Of a stretch of 64,000 nt of DNA, positions 8,283 through 22,151 are shown piece by piece. The stretch is from Microbispora hainanensis. Its GTDB lineage: Bacteria; Actinomycetota; Actinomycetes; Streptosporangiales; Streptosporangiaceae. The notes below the pieces were generated by a model. The model made no database searches. It had not been told where the DNA came from and saw only the letters and a program-made list of their open reading frames with translations. A program made the position numbers and the translations under genes. The stretch lies in assembly GCF_036186745.1 (NCBI RefSeq), contig NZ_CP108086.1, positions 4,526,001 through 4,590,000 on the forward strand, in the 5' to 3' direction. Numbering within the stretch: position 1 is the stretch's first letter; every line of letters starts with the position of its first letter.

Positions 8283-9284
8283 GTGGACATTGACATGAGC
8301 GTCCTGCGCAGCCTGGAGCGGGAGAAGGACATTTCCTTCGACCTGGTCGTCAAGGCGATCGAGGACGCGTTGCTGATCGCGTACTTCCGCACGGAGGGCG
8401 CGGCGCAGAAGGCGCGGGCCGAGCTGGACCGCGACACGGGCCATGTGATCATCTGGGCCGCCGAGATGGACGAGAACGGCGAGGTCGTGCGGGAGTACGA
8501 CGACACCCCGTCCAACTTCAGCAGGATCGCGGCCACCACGGCCAAGCAGGTGATCCTCCAGCAGCTGCGCGACGCCGAGGACGAGGTGAACTTCGGCGAG
8601 TTCGCCAGCCGCGAGGGCGAGCTGGTCGCGGGCGTCATCCAGCAGGGCAAGGACCCGCGGGTGGTGCTGGTCGACCTCGGCAAGATCGAGGCGATCCTGC
8701 CGCACAACGAGCAGGTGCCGGGCGAGGAGTACGCGCACGGCGAGCGCATCCGCTGCTACGTGGTGCAGGTGAAGAAGGGGCCCAAGGGGCCGTCGGTCAC
8801 CCTGTCGCGCACGCACCCCAACCTCGTGAAGAAGCTCTTCGCGCTGGAGGTGCCGGAGATCGCCGACGGGACCGTGGAGATCGCGGCCATCGCCCGCGAG
8901 GCCGGCCACCGCACGAAGATCGCGGTGCGGTCGCGCAAGCCCGGCGTCAACGCCAAGGGCGCCTGCATCGGCCCGATGGGCTCGCGCGTGCGCAACGTCA
9001 TGACGGAGCTGCACGGCGAGAAGATCGACATCATCGACTGGTCGGAGGACCCGGCCGAGTTCGTCGGGAATGCCCTGTCGCCCGCGCGTGTTTCCCGTGT
9101 CGAGGTGGTCGACGCCGAGAGCCGCACCGCGCGTGTGATCGTGCCCGACTACCAGTTGTCCCTGGCGATCGGCAAGGAGGGCCAGAACGCCCGCCTCGCC
9201 AACCGTCTTACGGGCTGGCGGATCGACATCCGTCCGGACACCGAGCAGGCACCTGCTGATCCCGCTGATGCGTCGGCAAGGTAA
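8283..9284 (+). CDS. nusA: transcription termination/antitermination factor NusA
   Basis: The 333-residue protein is NusA of the short actinobacterial type, without the C-terminal acidic repeats of E. coli. It has the N-terminal RNA-polymerase-binding domain (residues 1-110), an S1 domain around 120-190 ([10 protein letters not shown] through VSLTLSR-like [10 protein letters not shown]), and tandem KH domains with [14 protein letters not shown] and [19 protein letters not shown]. It modulates pausing and rRNA antitermination. GTG 8283 follows AGGGGGAG at good distance. The gene lies 10 bases after rimP, and its 3' end overlaps the ylxR frame. Confidence 0.96.
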   Translation: MDIDMSVLRSLEREKDISFDLVVKAIEDALLIAYFRTEGAAQKARAELDRDTGHVIIWAAEMDENGEVVREYDDTPSNFSRIAATTAKQVILQQLRDAEDEVNFGEFASREGELVAGVIQQGKDPRVVLVDLGKIEAILPHNEQVPGEEYAHGERIRCYVVQVKKGPKGPSVTLSRTHPNLVKKLFALEVPEIADGTVEIAAIAREAGHRTKIAVRSRKPGVNAKGACIGPMGSRVRNVMTELHGEKIDIIDWSEDPAEFVGNALSPARVSRVEVVDAESRTARVIVPDYQLSLAIGKEGQNARLANRLTGWRIDIRPDTEQAPADPADASAR

Positions 9285-9570
9285 GCTGGAATATGGTTAC
9301 CAGGCAGCCCCGCTGAGAACGTGTGTGGGCTGCCGGGTTCGCACGGTAAAGTCCGAGTTGCTCCGCCTGGTCGTGGTCGAGGGCGTGATCGTCCCCGACA
9401 CGCGAGGACGGCTCCCGGGACGTGGTGCCTCGTTGCATCCGTCCCCGCGCTGTCTGGAGTTCGCCGAGCGTCGCCGGGCGTTCCCACGCGCGTTTCGCGT
9501 GGAGGGACCGCTCGATACGTCGCTGCTGCGGGCTCATTTGGAGGGGTTGACGCCGGGACGGTCCGGGTGA
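9268..9570 (+). CDS. ylxR: YlxR-family RNA-binding protein (DUF448)
   Basis: The 100-residue frame contains the family signature LRTCVGCR near residue 17 and [18 protein letters not shown] in the middle, typical of the nucleoid/RNA-binding YlxR between nusA and infB. The only in-frame ATG is at 9268, inside the end of nusA (17-base overlap), and no ribosome binding site is visible. A TAAGCT box and ATG at 9293 look like a natural leaderless start, but that ATG is in another frame and stops after seven codons (MVTRQPR). One extra base there would give a normal YlxR N-terminus. Confidence 0.85.
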   Translation: MRRQGKLEYGYQAAPLRTCVGCRVRTVKSELLRLVVVEGVIVPDTRGRLPGRGASLHPSPRCLEFAERRRAFPRAFRVEGPLDTSLLRAHLEGLTPGRSG

Positions 9571-9757
9571 ATGGTTACCGCTGGCCCTCGGTATCGGCTC
9601 CGGGAGCCAGGGCACGACGAAATTGTCATGTAGGACGCCGAGTTGATGGGCGGAGTCAGATTGCTATGAGCGCCTGATGAGCACGCGGCGATGAGTACGT
9701 TCAGGTAGCGACGGTCCGGCGGCACTGCGAGCCTCCCGGGCCGAGTTAGGGAGTGCA
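9571..9757 (+). promoter_or_regulatory. ylxR-infB spacer with a nested hairpin
   Basis: The 187-base spacer is less GC-rich than its surroundings. GCCCT...AGGGC encloses GGCTCC/GGAGCC (9583-9613), forming a hairpin soon after the ylxR stop. Further on, TAG- and TATGAG-containing stretches could hold an infB promoter, but none is convincing. AGGGAG before the infB GTG is the ribosome binding site. Confidence 0.4.
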
Positions 9758-12838
<3,081 letters not shown>

Positions 12839-12847
12839 CGCGCCGTT

Positions 12848-12878
12848 CCGCCGCCCCCGCCACGCGCGGGGGCGGCGG
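12848..12878 (+). terminator. strong hairpin after infB
   Basis: CCGCCGCCCCCGC (12848-12860) pairs perfectly with GCGGGGGCGGCGG (12866-12878) around a 5-base loop. No U-run follows. It lies in the 69-base gap before the DUF503 gene and may reduce read-through or define a processing site within the operon. Confidence 0.6.
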
Positions 12879-12907
12879 CCGGACGTTCGCCGACGTGGTG
12901 ACGACCC

Positions 12908-13207
12908 ATGTTCATCGGTGCTCTTACTCTTGACATCCTGCTCGGCGACGTCCGTTCGCTGAAGCAGAAGCGCTCGGTGGTCCGGCCGCTCATCGCCGAG
13001 ATCCAGCGCAAGTATCCCGCCGCCGCCGTCGCCGAGGCGGGCCACCTCGACCTGCACCGGCGCGCCGAGATCGGCGTCGCCGTGGTGTCGGCGTCCGCGG
13101 CCAACTGCGACGAGGTGCTCGACGCCTGCGAACGCCTGGTCGCCTACCACCCCGAGATCGAGTTGCTGTCCGCGCGGCGGCGGCTCTTCAACGACCACGA
13201 GGAATAG
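12908..13207 (+). CDS. DUF503 (YlxP-like) protein
   Basis: The 99-residue protein has the DUF503 pattern: an N-terminal LTLDILLGDVRSLKQKRSVV, a central AAVAEAGHLDLHRRAEIGVAVVS and a C-terminal helix CDEVLDACERLVAYHPEIE. DUF503 proteins (YlxP) are small ferredoxin-like-fold proteins that often sit between infB and rbfA and are suspected to act in ribosome maturation; the mechanism is not known. ATG 12908 has no strong ribosome binding site. The gene order argues for a role with its neighbours. Confidence 0.85.
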   Translation: MFIGALTLDILLGDVRSLKQKRSVVRPLIAEIQRKYPAAAVAEAGHLDLHRRAEIGVAVVSASAANCDEVLDACERLVAYHPEIELLSARRRLFNDHEE

Positions 13208-13255
13208 ACGGCCGGGGCCCGCGCGTCAGCCGTACAGATACGAGGGAGCGTGAGC

Positions 13256-13744
13256 ATGGACGCAGCGCGTGCCAGGAAGCTGGCCGATCGCATCCAGCAG
13301 GTGGTCGCGGAGATGCTGGAGCGGCGGATCAAGGATCCGCGGCTGGGGTTCGTGACGGTGACCGACGCCAGGGTCACCGCGGATCTGAGCGACGCGACCG
13401 TCTACTACACGGTTTTCGGCTCCGAGGCGGAGCGTGCCGACACGGCCGCCGCCCTGGAGAGCGCGAAGGGCATCATCCGCTCCGAGGTCGGCCGGCAGAC
13501 CGGCCTGCGGCACACCCCCGGCCTGACGTTCGTGCACGACCCGCTTCCGGACAGCGCCCGCCACATGAACGACCTGTTCGAGCTGGCCAAGAAGAAGGAC
13601 GCGGAGATCGCACGCCAGGCGGAGGGCGCGAAGTTCGCCGGGGACGCCGAGCCCTACCGCTTCGAGGACGACCTCGACGCCGAGGCGGCCGAGGAGGAGG
13701 GCGAGGACGAGCCCACCGGCCGCGCGGGGCACCCCGCCCGGTGA
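13256..13744 (+). CDS. rbfA: 30S ribosome-binding factor RbfA
   Basis: The 162-residue protein carries the RbfA KH-like fold: RARKLADRIQQVVAEMLERR, then IKDPRLGFVTVTDARVTADL, and TGLRHTPGLTFVHDPLPDSA. RbfA binds 16S rRNA helix 1/44 regions during late 30S maturation and in cold adaptation. The C-terminal 35 residues are acidic and probably disordered. ATG 13256 is preferred over GTG 13250 because GAGGGAG (13242-13248) is 7 bases away. The stop overlaps the GTG start of the next gene (GTGA). Confidence 0.94.
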   Translation: MDAARARKLADRIQQVVAEMLERRIKDPRLGFVTVTDARVTADLSDATVYYTVFGSEAERADTAAALESAKGIIRSEVGRQTGLRHTPGLTFVHDPLPDSARHMNDLFELAKKKDAEIARQAEGAKFAGDAEPYRFEDDLDAEAAEEEGEDEPTGRAGHPAR

Positions 13745-14757
13745 CCACGAACGAAAGCGCCGCCGGCGAGGCGGACTGGCGGCGTGCGACCGAACTGATC
13801 AGCGCCGCCGGCACGGTGGCGCTCGCCTGTCACGTGTCCCCGGACGGGGACGCCCTCGGCTCGATGCTGGGCCTCGGGCTGGCGCTCGCGGCCACCGGCA
13901 GGAAGGTCGTCGCGTCCTTCGGCGACCGGGTGTTCGCCGTGCCCCGGCTGCTGCGGTTCCTGCCCGGCCAGCACCTGCTGGTCGAGCCCTCGGCCTACCC
14001 CGCCGAGCCCGACCTGATGATCACCTTCGACGCCTCCACGATGGAGCGGCTGGGCCTGCTCGCGCCCCATGCGGGCAAGGCCCGCGAACTCCTCGTGATC
14101 GACCACCACGTGTCGAACACCCGCTTCGGGACGGTCCACCTCGTGGACCCCGGGGCGGCCTCGACCACGATGGTCGTCGAGGAGCTCCTCAACCGGCTCG
14201 GTCTCCCGGTCGACCGTGAGGTCGCCACCTGCCTGTACGCGGGGCTGGTGACCGACACCGGCTCCTTCCGGCACTCCATCACCACCCCGGCCGCGCACGC
14301 CATGGCCGGCCGGCTGCTGGCCACGGGGCTGCGCCCGGAGGAGATCGCCAGGGAACTGTGGGACCGCTCGCCCTTCGCGTACCTGCGGGTGCTCGGCACG
14401 GCGCTCGGGCGGGCCGCCCTGGAGCCGGACGCCGCGGGCGGCCTGGGCCTGGTGTGGACCTACGTGAGCCGTGCCGACCGCGCCGCCGAGGGCTTGCCGT
14501 ACGACGAGGTGGAAGGCGTGATCGACGTCGTGCGCCGGGTCGACGAGGCGGAGGTCGCGGTCGTGCTCAAGGAGGACGACGAGGGCGGCTGGAACGTCTC
14601 GACCCGGTCGAAGGGCGCGGTGGACGTGGCCCGGGCCTGCGCCGCGCTCGGTGGCGGCGGCCACGCGCGTGCCGCAGGGTTCTCCTCGGCGCTGTCCGTG
14701 GCGGACACGATGGCCGCACTGCGTCCCCTCCTCGCTCCGGAAGGGAGCCGGTCATGA
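13741..14757 (+). CDS. nrnA: DHH/DHHA1 phosphoesterase, NrnA-like oligoribonuclease/pAp phosphatase
   Basis: The 338-residue protein has all DHH-family motifs: ACHVSPDGDALGSMLGL near residue 30, MITFDAS near 98, VIDHHVSNT near 120 and the DHHA1 substrate loop ALGGGGHARAAGF near 305. NrnA-type enzymes degrade 2-5-nt RNA and 3'-phosphoadenosine 5'-phosphate. The GTG start overlaps the rbfA stop, and the stop overlaps the truB start, so three genes are translationally coupled. The length is normal for the family. Exact substrate preference cannot be read from sequence. Confidence 0.9.
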   Translation: MTTNESAAGEADWRRATELISAAGTVALACHVSPDGDALGSMLGLGLALAATGRKVVASFGDRVFAVPRLLRFLPGQHLLVEPSAYPAEPDLMITFDASTMERLGLLAPHAGKARELLVIDHHVSNTRFGTVHLVDPGAASTTMVVEELLNRLGLPVDREVATCLYAGLVTDTGSFRHSITTPAAHAMAGRLLATGLRPEEIARELWDRSPFAYLRVLGTALGRAALEPDAAGGLGLVWTYVSRADRAAEGLPYDEVEGVIDVVRRVDEAEVAVVLKEDDEGGWNVSTRSKGAVDVARACAALGGGGHARAAGFSSALSVADTMAALRPLLAPEGSRS

Positions 14758-15653
14758 GCACGCCCAAGGCGAGAAGGACGCCGCCGCCGAGCGGCCTGAT
14801 CATCGTGGACAAGCCGGCCGACTGGACGTCGCACGACGTGGTCGGCAAGATGCGCGGCATCGCGGGCACCCGCAAGGTCGGTCACGCGGGCACGCTCGAC
14901 CCGATGGCCACCGGCGTGCTGGTGATCGGGGTGGAGAAGGCGACCCGCCTGCTCGGGCACCTCGCGCTGACCGAGAAGGTCTACGAGGCCACGATCCGCC
15001 TCGGCGTGACGACGAACACCGACGACGCCGAGGGCGAGGTGGTCGCCACCACCGCCGCCGGGCACGTGACCGACGACCAGGTGCACAAGGGCGTCGCCGC
15101 GCTCACCGGCGAGATCATGCAGGTGCCGCCGCAGGTCAGCGCCATCAAGGTCGACGGGCAGCGGGCCTACAAGCGGGCCCGCGCCGGCGAGGAGGTGGAG
15201 CTGGCCGCCCGGCCGGTCACGATCCACGCGTTCGAGGTGGGGGAGATCCGGCGGACCCCGCAGACGGTGGACCTGGACGCCGTGATCACCTGCTCCAGCG
15301 GCACCTACATCCGGGCGCTGGCCCGCGACCTCGGCGCGTCGCTCGGCGTCGGCGGCCATCTCACCCGGCTGCGCCGCACCCGGGTCGGGCCGTACGGAAT
15401 CGAGGCGGCGCGCACGATCGAGGATCTCTCCCGGGAGTGCGTGATCATGCCCATGGCCGACGCGGTGGCGGCGGCCTTCCCCCGCAGGGACGTGGGCGAG
15501 GACGAGGCGCGGCTGGTCGCCCACGGCGGGCGGCTGCGCGCGGCGGGCCTGGGGCCTGGCCCGATCGGCGTCTTCGGGCCGGACGGCACGCTGCTCGCGC
15601 TCGCCGAGGAGCGGGGCGGGACGGCCCGGCCTCTGGTGGTCTTCGTCTCCTGA
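14754..15653 (+). CDS. truB: tRNA pseudouridine-55 synthase
   Basis: The 299-residue TruB isomerises U55 in the T-loop of tRNAs. The catalytic motif is VGHAGTLDPMATGVL near residue 41, with the Asp in GTLDP. KPADWTSHD opens the domain, KVYEATIRLG and VSAIKVDGQRAYKRAR follow, and the actinobacterial PUA-like C-terminus ends the protein. The ATG overlaps the nrnA stop (ATGA) and has AAGGGAG upstream. The short N-terminal extension STPKARRTPPPSG is typical for actinomycetes. Confidence 0.96.
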   Translation: MSTPKARRTPPPSGLIIVDKPADWTSHDVVGKMRGIAGTRKVGHAGTLDPMATGVLVIGVEKATRLLGHLALTEKVYEATIRLGVTTNTDDAEGEVVATTAAGHVTDDQVHKGVAALTGEIMQVPPQVSAIKVDGQRAYKRARAGEEVELAARPVTIHAFEVGEIRRTPQTVDLDAVITCSSGTYIRALARDLGASLGVGGHLTRLRRTRVGPYGIEAARTIEDLSRECVIMPMADAVAAAFPRRDVGEDEARLVAHGGRLRAAGLGPGPIGVFGPDGTLLALAEERGGTARPLVVFVS

Positions 15654-15778
15654 GGCCGGGGGCTGGTGCCTCGGCACCCCCCGGGGCATGGCAGTCTTGT
15701 CTACTGCGCGGTTCCCAGACGAGGCGATACGGCCGCCTCGCCGACGGCACGGCAATCGGACACAGAAGCGAGGTCGAG

Positions 15779-16723
15779 GTGCAGAGCTGGCACGGGCTGG
15801 ACGAGGTCCCGCAGGACTGGGGCAGGTCCGTCGTCACGATCGGCGTGTTCGACGGCGTGCATCTCGGTCACCAGCGGATGGTGGCCCGAGCGGTCGAGAT
15901 GGCCCGCGAGCTGGGGCTGCCCGCCGTGGCGATCACCTTCGACCCGCACCCCGACGAGGTGGTGCGTCCCGGCAGCCACCCGCCGCGGCTCACCACCACC
16001 GAGCGCAGGGTCGAGCTGCTCCACGCGCTGGGCGTCGACGCCGTGTGCGTGCTGCCGTTCACGCTGGAGTTCTCCCGGATGTCGCCGGACGAGTTCGTCC
16101 AGACGGCCCTGGTCGACCGGCTGCACGCCGCCGGGGTCGTGGTGGGGGAGAACTTCCGCTTCGGCCACAAGGCGTCGGGCGACCTGGAGACCCTGCGGAC
16201 GCTGGGCGAGAAGTACGACTTCACGGCCGAGGGCGTGCCCCTGGTCAGCGACGGCGACGCCATCTCCTCCACGGTGATCCGGGAGCGGCTGGCCGAGGGT
16301 GACGTCGAGGGCGCGGCCGCCCTGCTGGGCCGTCCCCACCGGGTGGAGGGCGTGGTGGTCCGCGGCCACCAGCGGGGCCGGGCGCTCGGCTTCCCCACCG
16401 CGAACGTCGAGTCGCCGCCCAACACGGCCATCCCCGCCGAGGGCGTCTACGCGGGGTGGCTGCAGTGCACCCAGAGCCCCTCGCCGTACGAGGGGGAGCG
16501 CTGGCCTGCCGCGATCTCGATCGGGACCAACCCCACGTTCGACGGGGTGGAGCGCACGGTCGAGGCGTACGCGCTGGACCGCGACGACCTGGACCTGTAC
16601 GGCGCGCATGTGGCCGTGGACTTCGGCGCCCGGCTGCGCGACACGCTCCGCTTCGACTCGATCGAGGCGCTGATCGAGCAGATGCACGACGACGTAGCCA
16701 GGGCGCGGGCGTTCACGTCCTGA
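15779..16723 (+). CDS. ribF: bifunctional riboflavin kinase / FAD synthetase
   Basis: The 314-residue protein makes FMN and FAD from riboflavin. The N-terminal nucleotidyltransferase domain has VTIGVFDGVHLGHQRMV near residue 21, ITFDPHPDEV near 50 and ISSTVIRERLAEGDV near 165. The C-terminal kinase domain has VVRGHQRGRALGFPTANV near 195 and GTNPTFDG near 243. The GTG at 15779 fits the family N-terminus. A 125-base spacer separates it from truB, so it may have its own promoter. It is not an RNA-processing gene, but its position here is conserved in actinomycetes. Confidence 0.95.
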   Translation: MQSWHGLDEVPQDWGRSVVTIGVFDGVHLGHQRMVARAVEMARELGLPAVAITFDPHPDEVVRPGSHPPRLTTTERRVELLHALGVDAVCVLPFTLEFSRMSPDEFVQTALVDRLHAAGVVVGENFRFGHKASGDLETLRTLGEKYDFTAEGVPLVSDGDAISSTVIRERLAEGDVEGAAALLGRPHRVEGVVVRGHQRGRALGFPTANVESPPNTAIPAEGVYAGWLQCTQSPSPYEGERWPAAISIGTNPTFDGVERTVEAYALDRDDLDLYGAHVAVDFGARLRDTLRFDSIEALIEQMHDDVARARAFTS

Positions 16724-16758
16724 AGGGCAGGCGTGACGCGGCGTGTCCTACGGGCTGG

Positions 16759-16889
16759 TAAGGTTGTATGTCAGCCATGCTCAGGTGGTGTAAGCCACCC
16801 GGCTGTCCTGTCACGGCGACTGTAGGCACGCACGGTCGTTCGCGGGATGGGAACCGTTGCGCGTGCCATTTCACCAGAATGGAGAAGCA
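16759..16889 (+). promoter_or_regulatory. rpsO promoter and structured leader
   Basis: TGGTAAGGT (-10-like TAAGGT at 16759-16764) predicts a start near 16771 and a leader of about 120 bases. A hairpin forms at 16773-16804: AGCC with GGTGG pairs with CCACC and GGCT. S15 leaders in several bacteria bind S15 and regulate its synthesis; whether this one does is inference. Confidence 0.45.
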
Positions 16890-17159
16890 GTGTCGCTTGA
16901 CGCCGCTACCACCAAGTCCATCATCAGCGAGTACGGCACCAGCGAGGGTGACACCGGGTCGCCGGAGGTCCAGATCGCGCTTCTGAGCAAGCGGATCAGC
17001 GACCTCACGGAGCACCTCAAGACCCACAAGCACGACCACCACAGCCGCCGTGGTCTGCTCCTGCTGGTGGGCCGCCGGCGCCGGCTGCTGAAGTACCTGC
17101 AGGCCAAGGACATCACCCGCTACCGCTCGCTCATTGAGCGGCTGGGCCTTCGCCGATAA
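16890..17159 (+). CDS. rpsO: 30S ribosomal protein S15
   Basis: The 89-residue protein is S15, which binds the central domain of 16S rRNA and forms bridge B4. Visible motifs are [20 protein letters not shown], then [40 protein letters not shown] and the C-terminal [16 protein letters not shown] 16890 has GGAGAAG directly upstream. A canonical intrinsic terminator follows 9 bases after the stop, so rpsO is at least partly monocistronic before pnp, as in other actinomycetes. Confidence 0.98.
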   Translation: MSLDAATTKSIISEYGTSEGDTGSPEVQIALLSKRISDLTEHLKTHKHDHHSRRGLLLLVGRRRRLLKYLQAKDITRYRSLIERLGLRR

Positions 17160-17168
17160 GGTGAGGAA

Positions 17169-17196
17169 GGAGCGGCGATTCTTCGCCGCTCCTTTT
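17169..17196 (+). terminator. rpsO intrinsic terminator
   Basis: GGAGCGGCGA (17169-17178) pairs perfectly with TCGCCGCTCC (17183-17192), followed by TTTT. The stem starts 9 bases after the rpsO stop. It is one of the few clear U-run terminators in the window. Confidence 0.88.
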
Positions 17197-17199
17197 CCA

Positions 17200-17460
17200 T
17201 AACCAGCCACAATGGCTGAGCACGACAACTCCATAGCCGAGACAACTGAATAGCCGAGACACAGTGCCCCGCGTCCGCAAGCAAGCCGCAGCGCGATCCC
17301 GCGGCGTGAGAGGGCCGGTCCTCGGTAGTGGCCCCCGGTCGGCGCGGCGACAGCCGCGCGGACGGACCGGGCGCTTCGATCGAAGACCGGCACTGCACCT
17401 GAACGGGGAGCCCGGCGAAAAAGAGGACGCGGGGAGACCGACCCGAAGAGGAGGTCCCCC
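17200..17460 (+). promoter_or_regulatory. pnp upstream region with repeats and a two-part hairpin
   Basis: No gene is seen. ATAGCCGAGACA occurs twice (near 17232 and 17251), giving two TAGCCG -10-like boxes 19 bases apart. At 17334-17371, CCCGGTC...GACCGGG encloses GCGCGGC/GCCGCGC, a long double-stranded stem. pnp leaders in other bacteria are cut by RNase III and bound by PNPase; this stem is a candidate site by analogy only. Confidence 0.45.
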
Positions 17461-19782
17461 GTGGAGGGTGTCCACAGCACAGAGGCCGTTATCGACAACG
17501 GTCCCTTCGGCACGCGCACGATCAGGTTCGAGACCGGGCGGCTGGCCCGGCAGGCGGCGGGTAGCGCCGTCGCGTACCTGGACGACGAGACGATGATCCT
17601 GTCCGCGACCACCGCGTCCAAGCATCCCAAGGAGAGCCTGGACTTCTTCCCGCTGACGGTGGACGTCGAGGAGCGGATGTACGCGGCCGGCCGCATTCCC
17701 GGCTCGTTCTTCCGCCGTGAGGGCAGGCCGTCCGAGGACGCGATCCTGACCTGCCGTTTGATCGACCGGCCGCTGCGCCCGTCGTTCGTCAAGGGCCTGC
17801 GCAACGAGATCCAGATCGTCGCGACGGTCATGGCCCTGCACCCCGAGCACCTGTACGACGTGATCGCGATCAACGCCGCGAGCATGTCCACGCAGCTCGC
17901 CGGGCTGCCGTTCTCCGGCCCGATCGGCGGCGTGCGCGTCGCGCTGATCGACGGCCAGTGGGTGGCGTTCCCGACCCACACCGAGCTCGAGCGCGCCACG
18001 TTCGACATGGTCGTCGCCGGGCGCGTCCTGGCCGACGGCGACGTCGCGATCATGATGGTCGAGGCCGAGTCGACCCGCGACACGCTCAAGCTGGTCGCCG
18101 AGGGCGCGGTCGCCCCGACCGAGGAGGCCGTGGCCCAGGGCCTGGAGGCCGCCAAGCCGTTCATCAAGGTGCTCTGCGAGGCCCAGTCGAAGCTGGCCGA
18201 GGTCGCCGCCAAGCCGACCGCCGAGTATCCGATCTTCCTCGACTACCAGGACGACGCCCTGGAGGCCGTGACCGCCGCCGTCAAGAGCGAGCTCGCCGCG
18301 GCGCTGACGATCGCGGGCAAGCAGGAGCGCGAGCTGGAGATCGAGCGCGTCAAGATGCTCGCGGCCGAGAAGCTGCTGCCCGACTTCGAGGGCCGCGAGA
18401 AGGAGATCGGCGCCGCGTTCCGGTCGCTCACCAAGAAGCTGATGCGCGAGCGCGTCATCAACGAGGGCGTCCGCATCGACGGCCGCGGCCCGAAGGACAT
18501 CCGGCAGCTCAACGCCGAGGTCCACGTGGTGCCGCGGGTGCACGGCTCGGCCCTGTTCGAGCGGGGCGAGACGCAGATCCTCGGCGTCACCACGCTCAAC
18601 ATGCTGCGCATGGAGCAGATGATCGACACGCTCAATCCCGAGCGGACCAAGCGCTACATGCACAACTACAACTTCCCGCCGTACTCCACGGGTGAGACGG
18701 GCCGCGTCGGCTCGCCGAAGCGCCGCGAGATCGGCCACGGCGCGCTGGCCGAGCGGGCGCTGATCCCCGTGCTGCCGTCGCGCGAGGAGTTCCCGTACGC
18801 CATCCGGCAGGTGTCGGAGGCCATCGGGTCGAACGGCTCGACCTCGATGGGGTCGGTCTGCGCCTCCACGATGGCCCTGCTCGACGCGGGCGTGCCGCTC
18901 AAGGAGATGGTCGCCGGCATCGCGATGGGCCTCATCGGCGAGGGTGACACCTACGTCACGCTGACCGACATCCTCGGCGCCGAGGACGCCATGGGCGACA
19001 TGGACTTCAAGGTCGCCGGCACCAAGGATCTGATCACCGCGCTCCAGCTCGACACCAAGCTGGACGGCATTCCGGCCCACGTGCTCGCCGCCGCGCTGAA
19101 GCAGGCGAGGGGCGCCCGCCTGGCGATCCTCGACGTGATGCAGGAGGCCATCGACTCCCCGGCGGAGATGAACCCGACCGCGCCGCGCATCATCACGATC
19201 AAGGTGCCGGTCGACAAGATCGGCGAGGTCATCGGCCCCAAGGGCAAGATGATCAACCAGATCCAGGACGACACGGGCGCCGAGATCACCATCGAGGACG
19301 ACGGCACGATCTACATCGGCGCCACCGACGGCCCGTCCGCCGAGGCGGCCCGTACGCTGATCAACGGCATCGCGAACCCGCACATGCCGGAGGTCGGCGA
19401 GCGTTACCTGGGCACGGTCGTCAAGATCGCCGCCTTCGGCGCGTTCGTCTCGCTGCTGCCGGGCAAGGACGGTCTGCTGCACGTCTCGCAGATCCGCAAG
19501 CTGCACGGCGGACGCCGGATCGAGAACGTCGAGGACGTCATGAACGTCGGCGAGAAGATCCAGGTGGAGATCGCCGAGATCGACTCGCGCGGCAAGCTCT
19601 CGCTGGTCCCGGTCGAGGTGGTCGAGAAGGAGGCCGCCGAGAAGGCCGCCGGTGCCGACAACGGCGAGGCCGCGCCCGCTCAGGCCGAGGCCGGCGCCGC
19701 GCCGGCGGAGGAGGAGCAGCCGCGGACTCCGCGCCGCAGCCGCAGCCGTACTCGTGGCGGCCGGGACGAGCGCAACTCGTGA
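17461..19782 (+). CDS. pnp: polyribonucleotide nucleotidyltransferase (PNPase)
   Basis: The 773-residue enzyme degrades RNA 3' to 5' by phosphorolysis and can add tails. It has two RNase PH domains (about residues 15-150 and 330-550), the second carrying [23 protein letters not shown] and [11 protein letters not shown], an intervening helical domain, a KH domain with [15 protein letters not shown] near 588 and an S1 domain with [18 protein letters not shown] near 650. The tail is Ala/Glu- then Arg-rich. GTG 17461 follows GAGGAGG. The stop overlaps the next gene by 4 bases (GTGA). Confidence 0.97.
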   Translation: MEGVHSTEAVIDNGPFGTRTIRFETGRLARQAAGSAVAYLDDETMILSATTASKHPKESLDFFPLTVDVEERMYAAGRIPGSFFRREGRPSEDAILTCRLIDRPLRPSFVKGLRNEIQIVATVMALHPEHLYDVIAINAASMSTQLAGLPFSGPIGGVRVALIDGQWVAFPTHTELERATFDMVVAGRVLADGDVAIMMVEAESTRDTLKLVAEGAVAPTEEAVAQGLEAAKPFIKVLCEAQSKLAEVAAKPTAEYPIFLDYQDDALEAVTAAVKSELAAALTIAGKQERELEIERVKMLAAEKLLPDFEGREKEIGAAFRSLTKKLMRERVINEGVRIDGRGPKDIRQLNAEVHVVPRVHGSALFERGETQILGVTTLNMLRMEQMIDTLNPERTKRYMHNYNFPPYSTGETGRVGSPKRREIGHGALAERALIPVLPSREEFPYAIRQVSEAIGSNGSTSMGSVCASTMALLDAGVPLKEMVAGIAMGLIGEGDTYVTLTDILGAEDAMGDMDFKVAGTKDLITALQLDTKLDGIPAHVLAAALKQARGARLAILDVMQEAIDSPAEMNPTAPRIITIKVPVDKIGEVIGPKGKMINQIQDDTGAEITIEDDGTIYIGATDGPSAEAARTLINGIANPHMPEVGERYLGTVVKIAAFGAFVSLLPGKDGLLHVSQIRKLHGGRRIENVEDVMNVGEKIQVEIAEIDSRGKLSLVPVEVVEKEAAEKAAGADNGEAAPAQAEAGAAPAEEEQPRTPRRSRSRTRGGRDERNS

Positions 19783-21089
19783 CGACCGAGACACTGTTTC
19801 CGGGCAAGGACGGCGCGGGGGTCATCCGCCGCACCGTCCTCCCCGGCGGCCTTCGGGTCGTGACCGAGACGATGCCGACCGTGCGCAGCGTGGCGGTCGG
19901 CCTGTGGGTGGGCATCGGTTCACGCGACGAGGCCCCCGAGCACATGGGAGCCACCCACTTCCTGGAGCACCTGCTCTTCAAGGGCACGCCCACGCGCGAC
20001 GCCATGGAGATCTCGGCGTCCATCGAGGGCATCGGCGGTGAGATCAACGCGTTCACCGCCAAGGAGTACACCTGCTACTACGCCCGGGTGCTCGACGAGG
20101 ACCTGCCGCTGGCGATCGACGTGCTCGCCGACGTGGTGACCTCCTCGCTGATCACCGAGGAGGACGTGGAGTCGGAGCGCGGCGTGATCCTGGAGGAGAT
20201 CGCCATGCACGACGACGATCCCTCCGACGTGGTGCACGAGCAGTTCTCCGCCGAGCTGTACGGCGACACGCCGATCGGCCGCCCGATCCTCGGCAACGAG
20301 GAGTCGATCAACGCGCTCACCCGTGACCGCATCCGCGAGTACTACCAGCGGTTCTACGTCCCGCCCCGCACGGTCGTGTCGGTGGCGGGCAACGTGGACC
20401 ACGAGCGGGTGGTCGCGCTGGTCGCGGCGGCGTACGAGCGGGCGGGCGCGCTGGGCGGCTCCGCCGAGCCCGCGCCGCCGCGCATCGGCGGCCCCGGCGT
20501 GGACGTCAGGACCGGCGTCCGGGTGGTCGACCGGCCGACCGAGCAGGCCAACCTGGTCCTCGGTATGACCGCGTTCCACCGCAACGACGACCGGCGCTTC
20601 GCGCTCGGCGTCCTGAACGCGGCGCTCGGCGGCGGCATGTCGTCGCGCCTGTTCCAGGAGATCCGGGAGAAGCGCGGCCTGGCCTACAGCGCCTACAGCT
20701 ACACCTCGCAGTACGCCGACACCGGCCAGTTCGGCATCTACGTGGGCTGTCTGCCCTCGAAGGTGGACGACGTGCTGAAGATCTGCCGCGACGAGGTGGC
20801 CAGGGTCGTGGCCGAGGGGATCACCCCCGAGGAGATCGCCCGCGGCAAGGGCCAGATGCGCGGCGGGCTCGTGCTCGGCCTTGAGGACACCGGCTCGCGC
20901 ATGTCCAGGATCGGCAAGAGCGAGCTCGTGTACGAGCGGCTCATGACGGTCGACGAGGTGCTCGGGCGGATCGAGGCGGTCACCCCCGAGGAGATCGCCG
21001 CGGTCGCCGAGGACGTCCTCAACCGGCCGCTGACCCTCGCGGTGATCGGGCCCTACTCCGACAAGGACTTCGGCTCCGCCATCGCCTGA
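19779..21089 (+). CDS. M16 family zinc metallopeptidase
   Basis: The 436-residue protein is a processing-peptidase-like M16 enzyme. The inverted zinc motif HFLEH is at residues 60-64, with the distal glutamate in [15 protein letters not shown] near 136. The second half contains [20 protein letters not shown], the R/Y substrate-binding motif. It is coupled to pnp by a GTGA overlap, which is conserved in actinomycetes; the substrate is not established. The length is normal for a single active subunit. Confidence 0.93.
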   Translation: MTTETLFPGKDGAGVIRRTVLPGGLRVVTETMPTVRSVAVGLWVGIGSRDEAPEHMGATHFLEHLLFKGTPTRDAMEISASIEGIGGEINAFTAKEYTCYYARVLDEDLPLAIDVLADVVTSSLITEEDVESERGVILEEIAMHDDDPSDVVHEQFSAELYGDTPIGRPILGNEESINALTRDRIREYYQRFYVPPRTVVSVAGNVDHERVVALVAAAYERAGALGGSAEPAPPRIGGPGVDVRTGVRVVDRPTEQANLVLGMTAFHRNDDRRFALGVLNAALGGGMSSRLFQEIREKRGLAYSAYSYTSQYADTGQFGIYVGCLPSKVDDVLKICRDEVARVVAEGITPEEIARGKGQMRGGLVLGLEDTGSRMSRIGKSELVYERLMTVDEVLGRIEAVTPEEIAAVAEDVLNRPLTLAVIGPYSDKDFGSAIA

Positions 21090-22103
<1,014 letters not shown>

Positions 22104-22110
22104 TCTCCGC

Positions 22111-22151
22111 GGCCGCCCGGCCTGTCCTCGTCGGGGACAGGCCGGGCGGCC
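22111..22151 (+). terminator. 17-bp stem terminator after dapB
   Basis: GGCCGCCCGGCCTGTCC (22111-22127) pairs perfectly with GGACAGGCCGGGCGGCC (22135-22151). It starts 7 bases after the dapB stop. No U-run follows. Confidence 0.75.
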
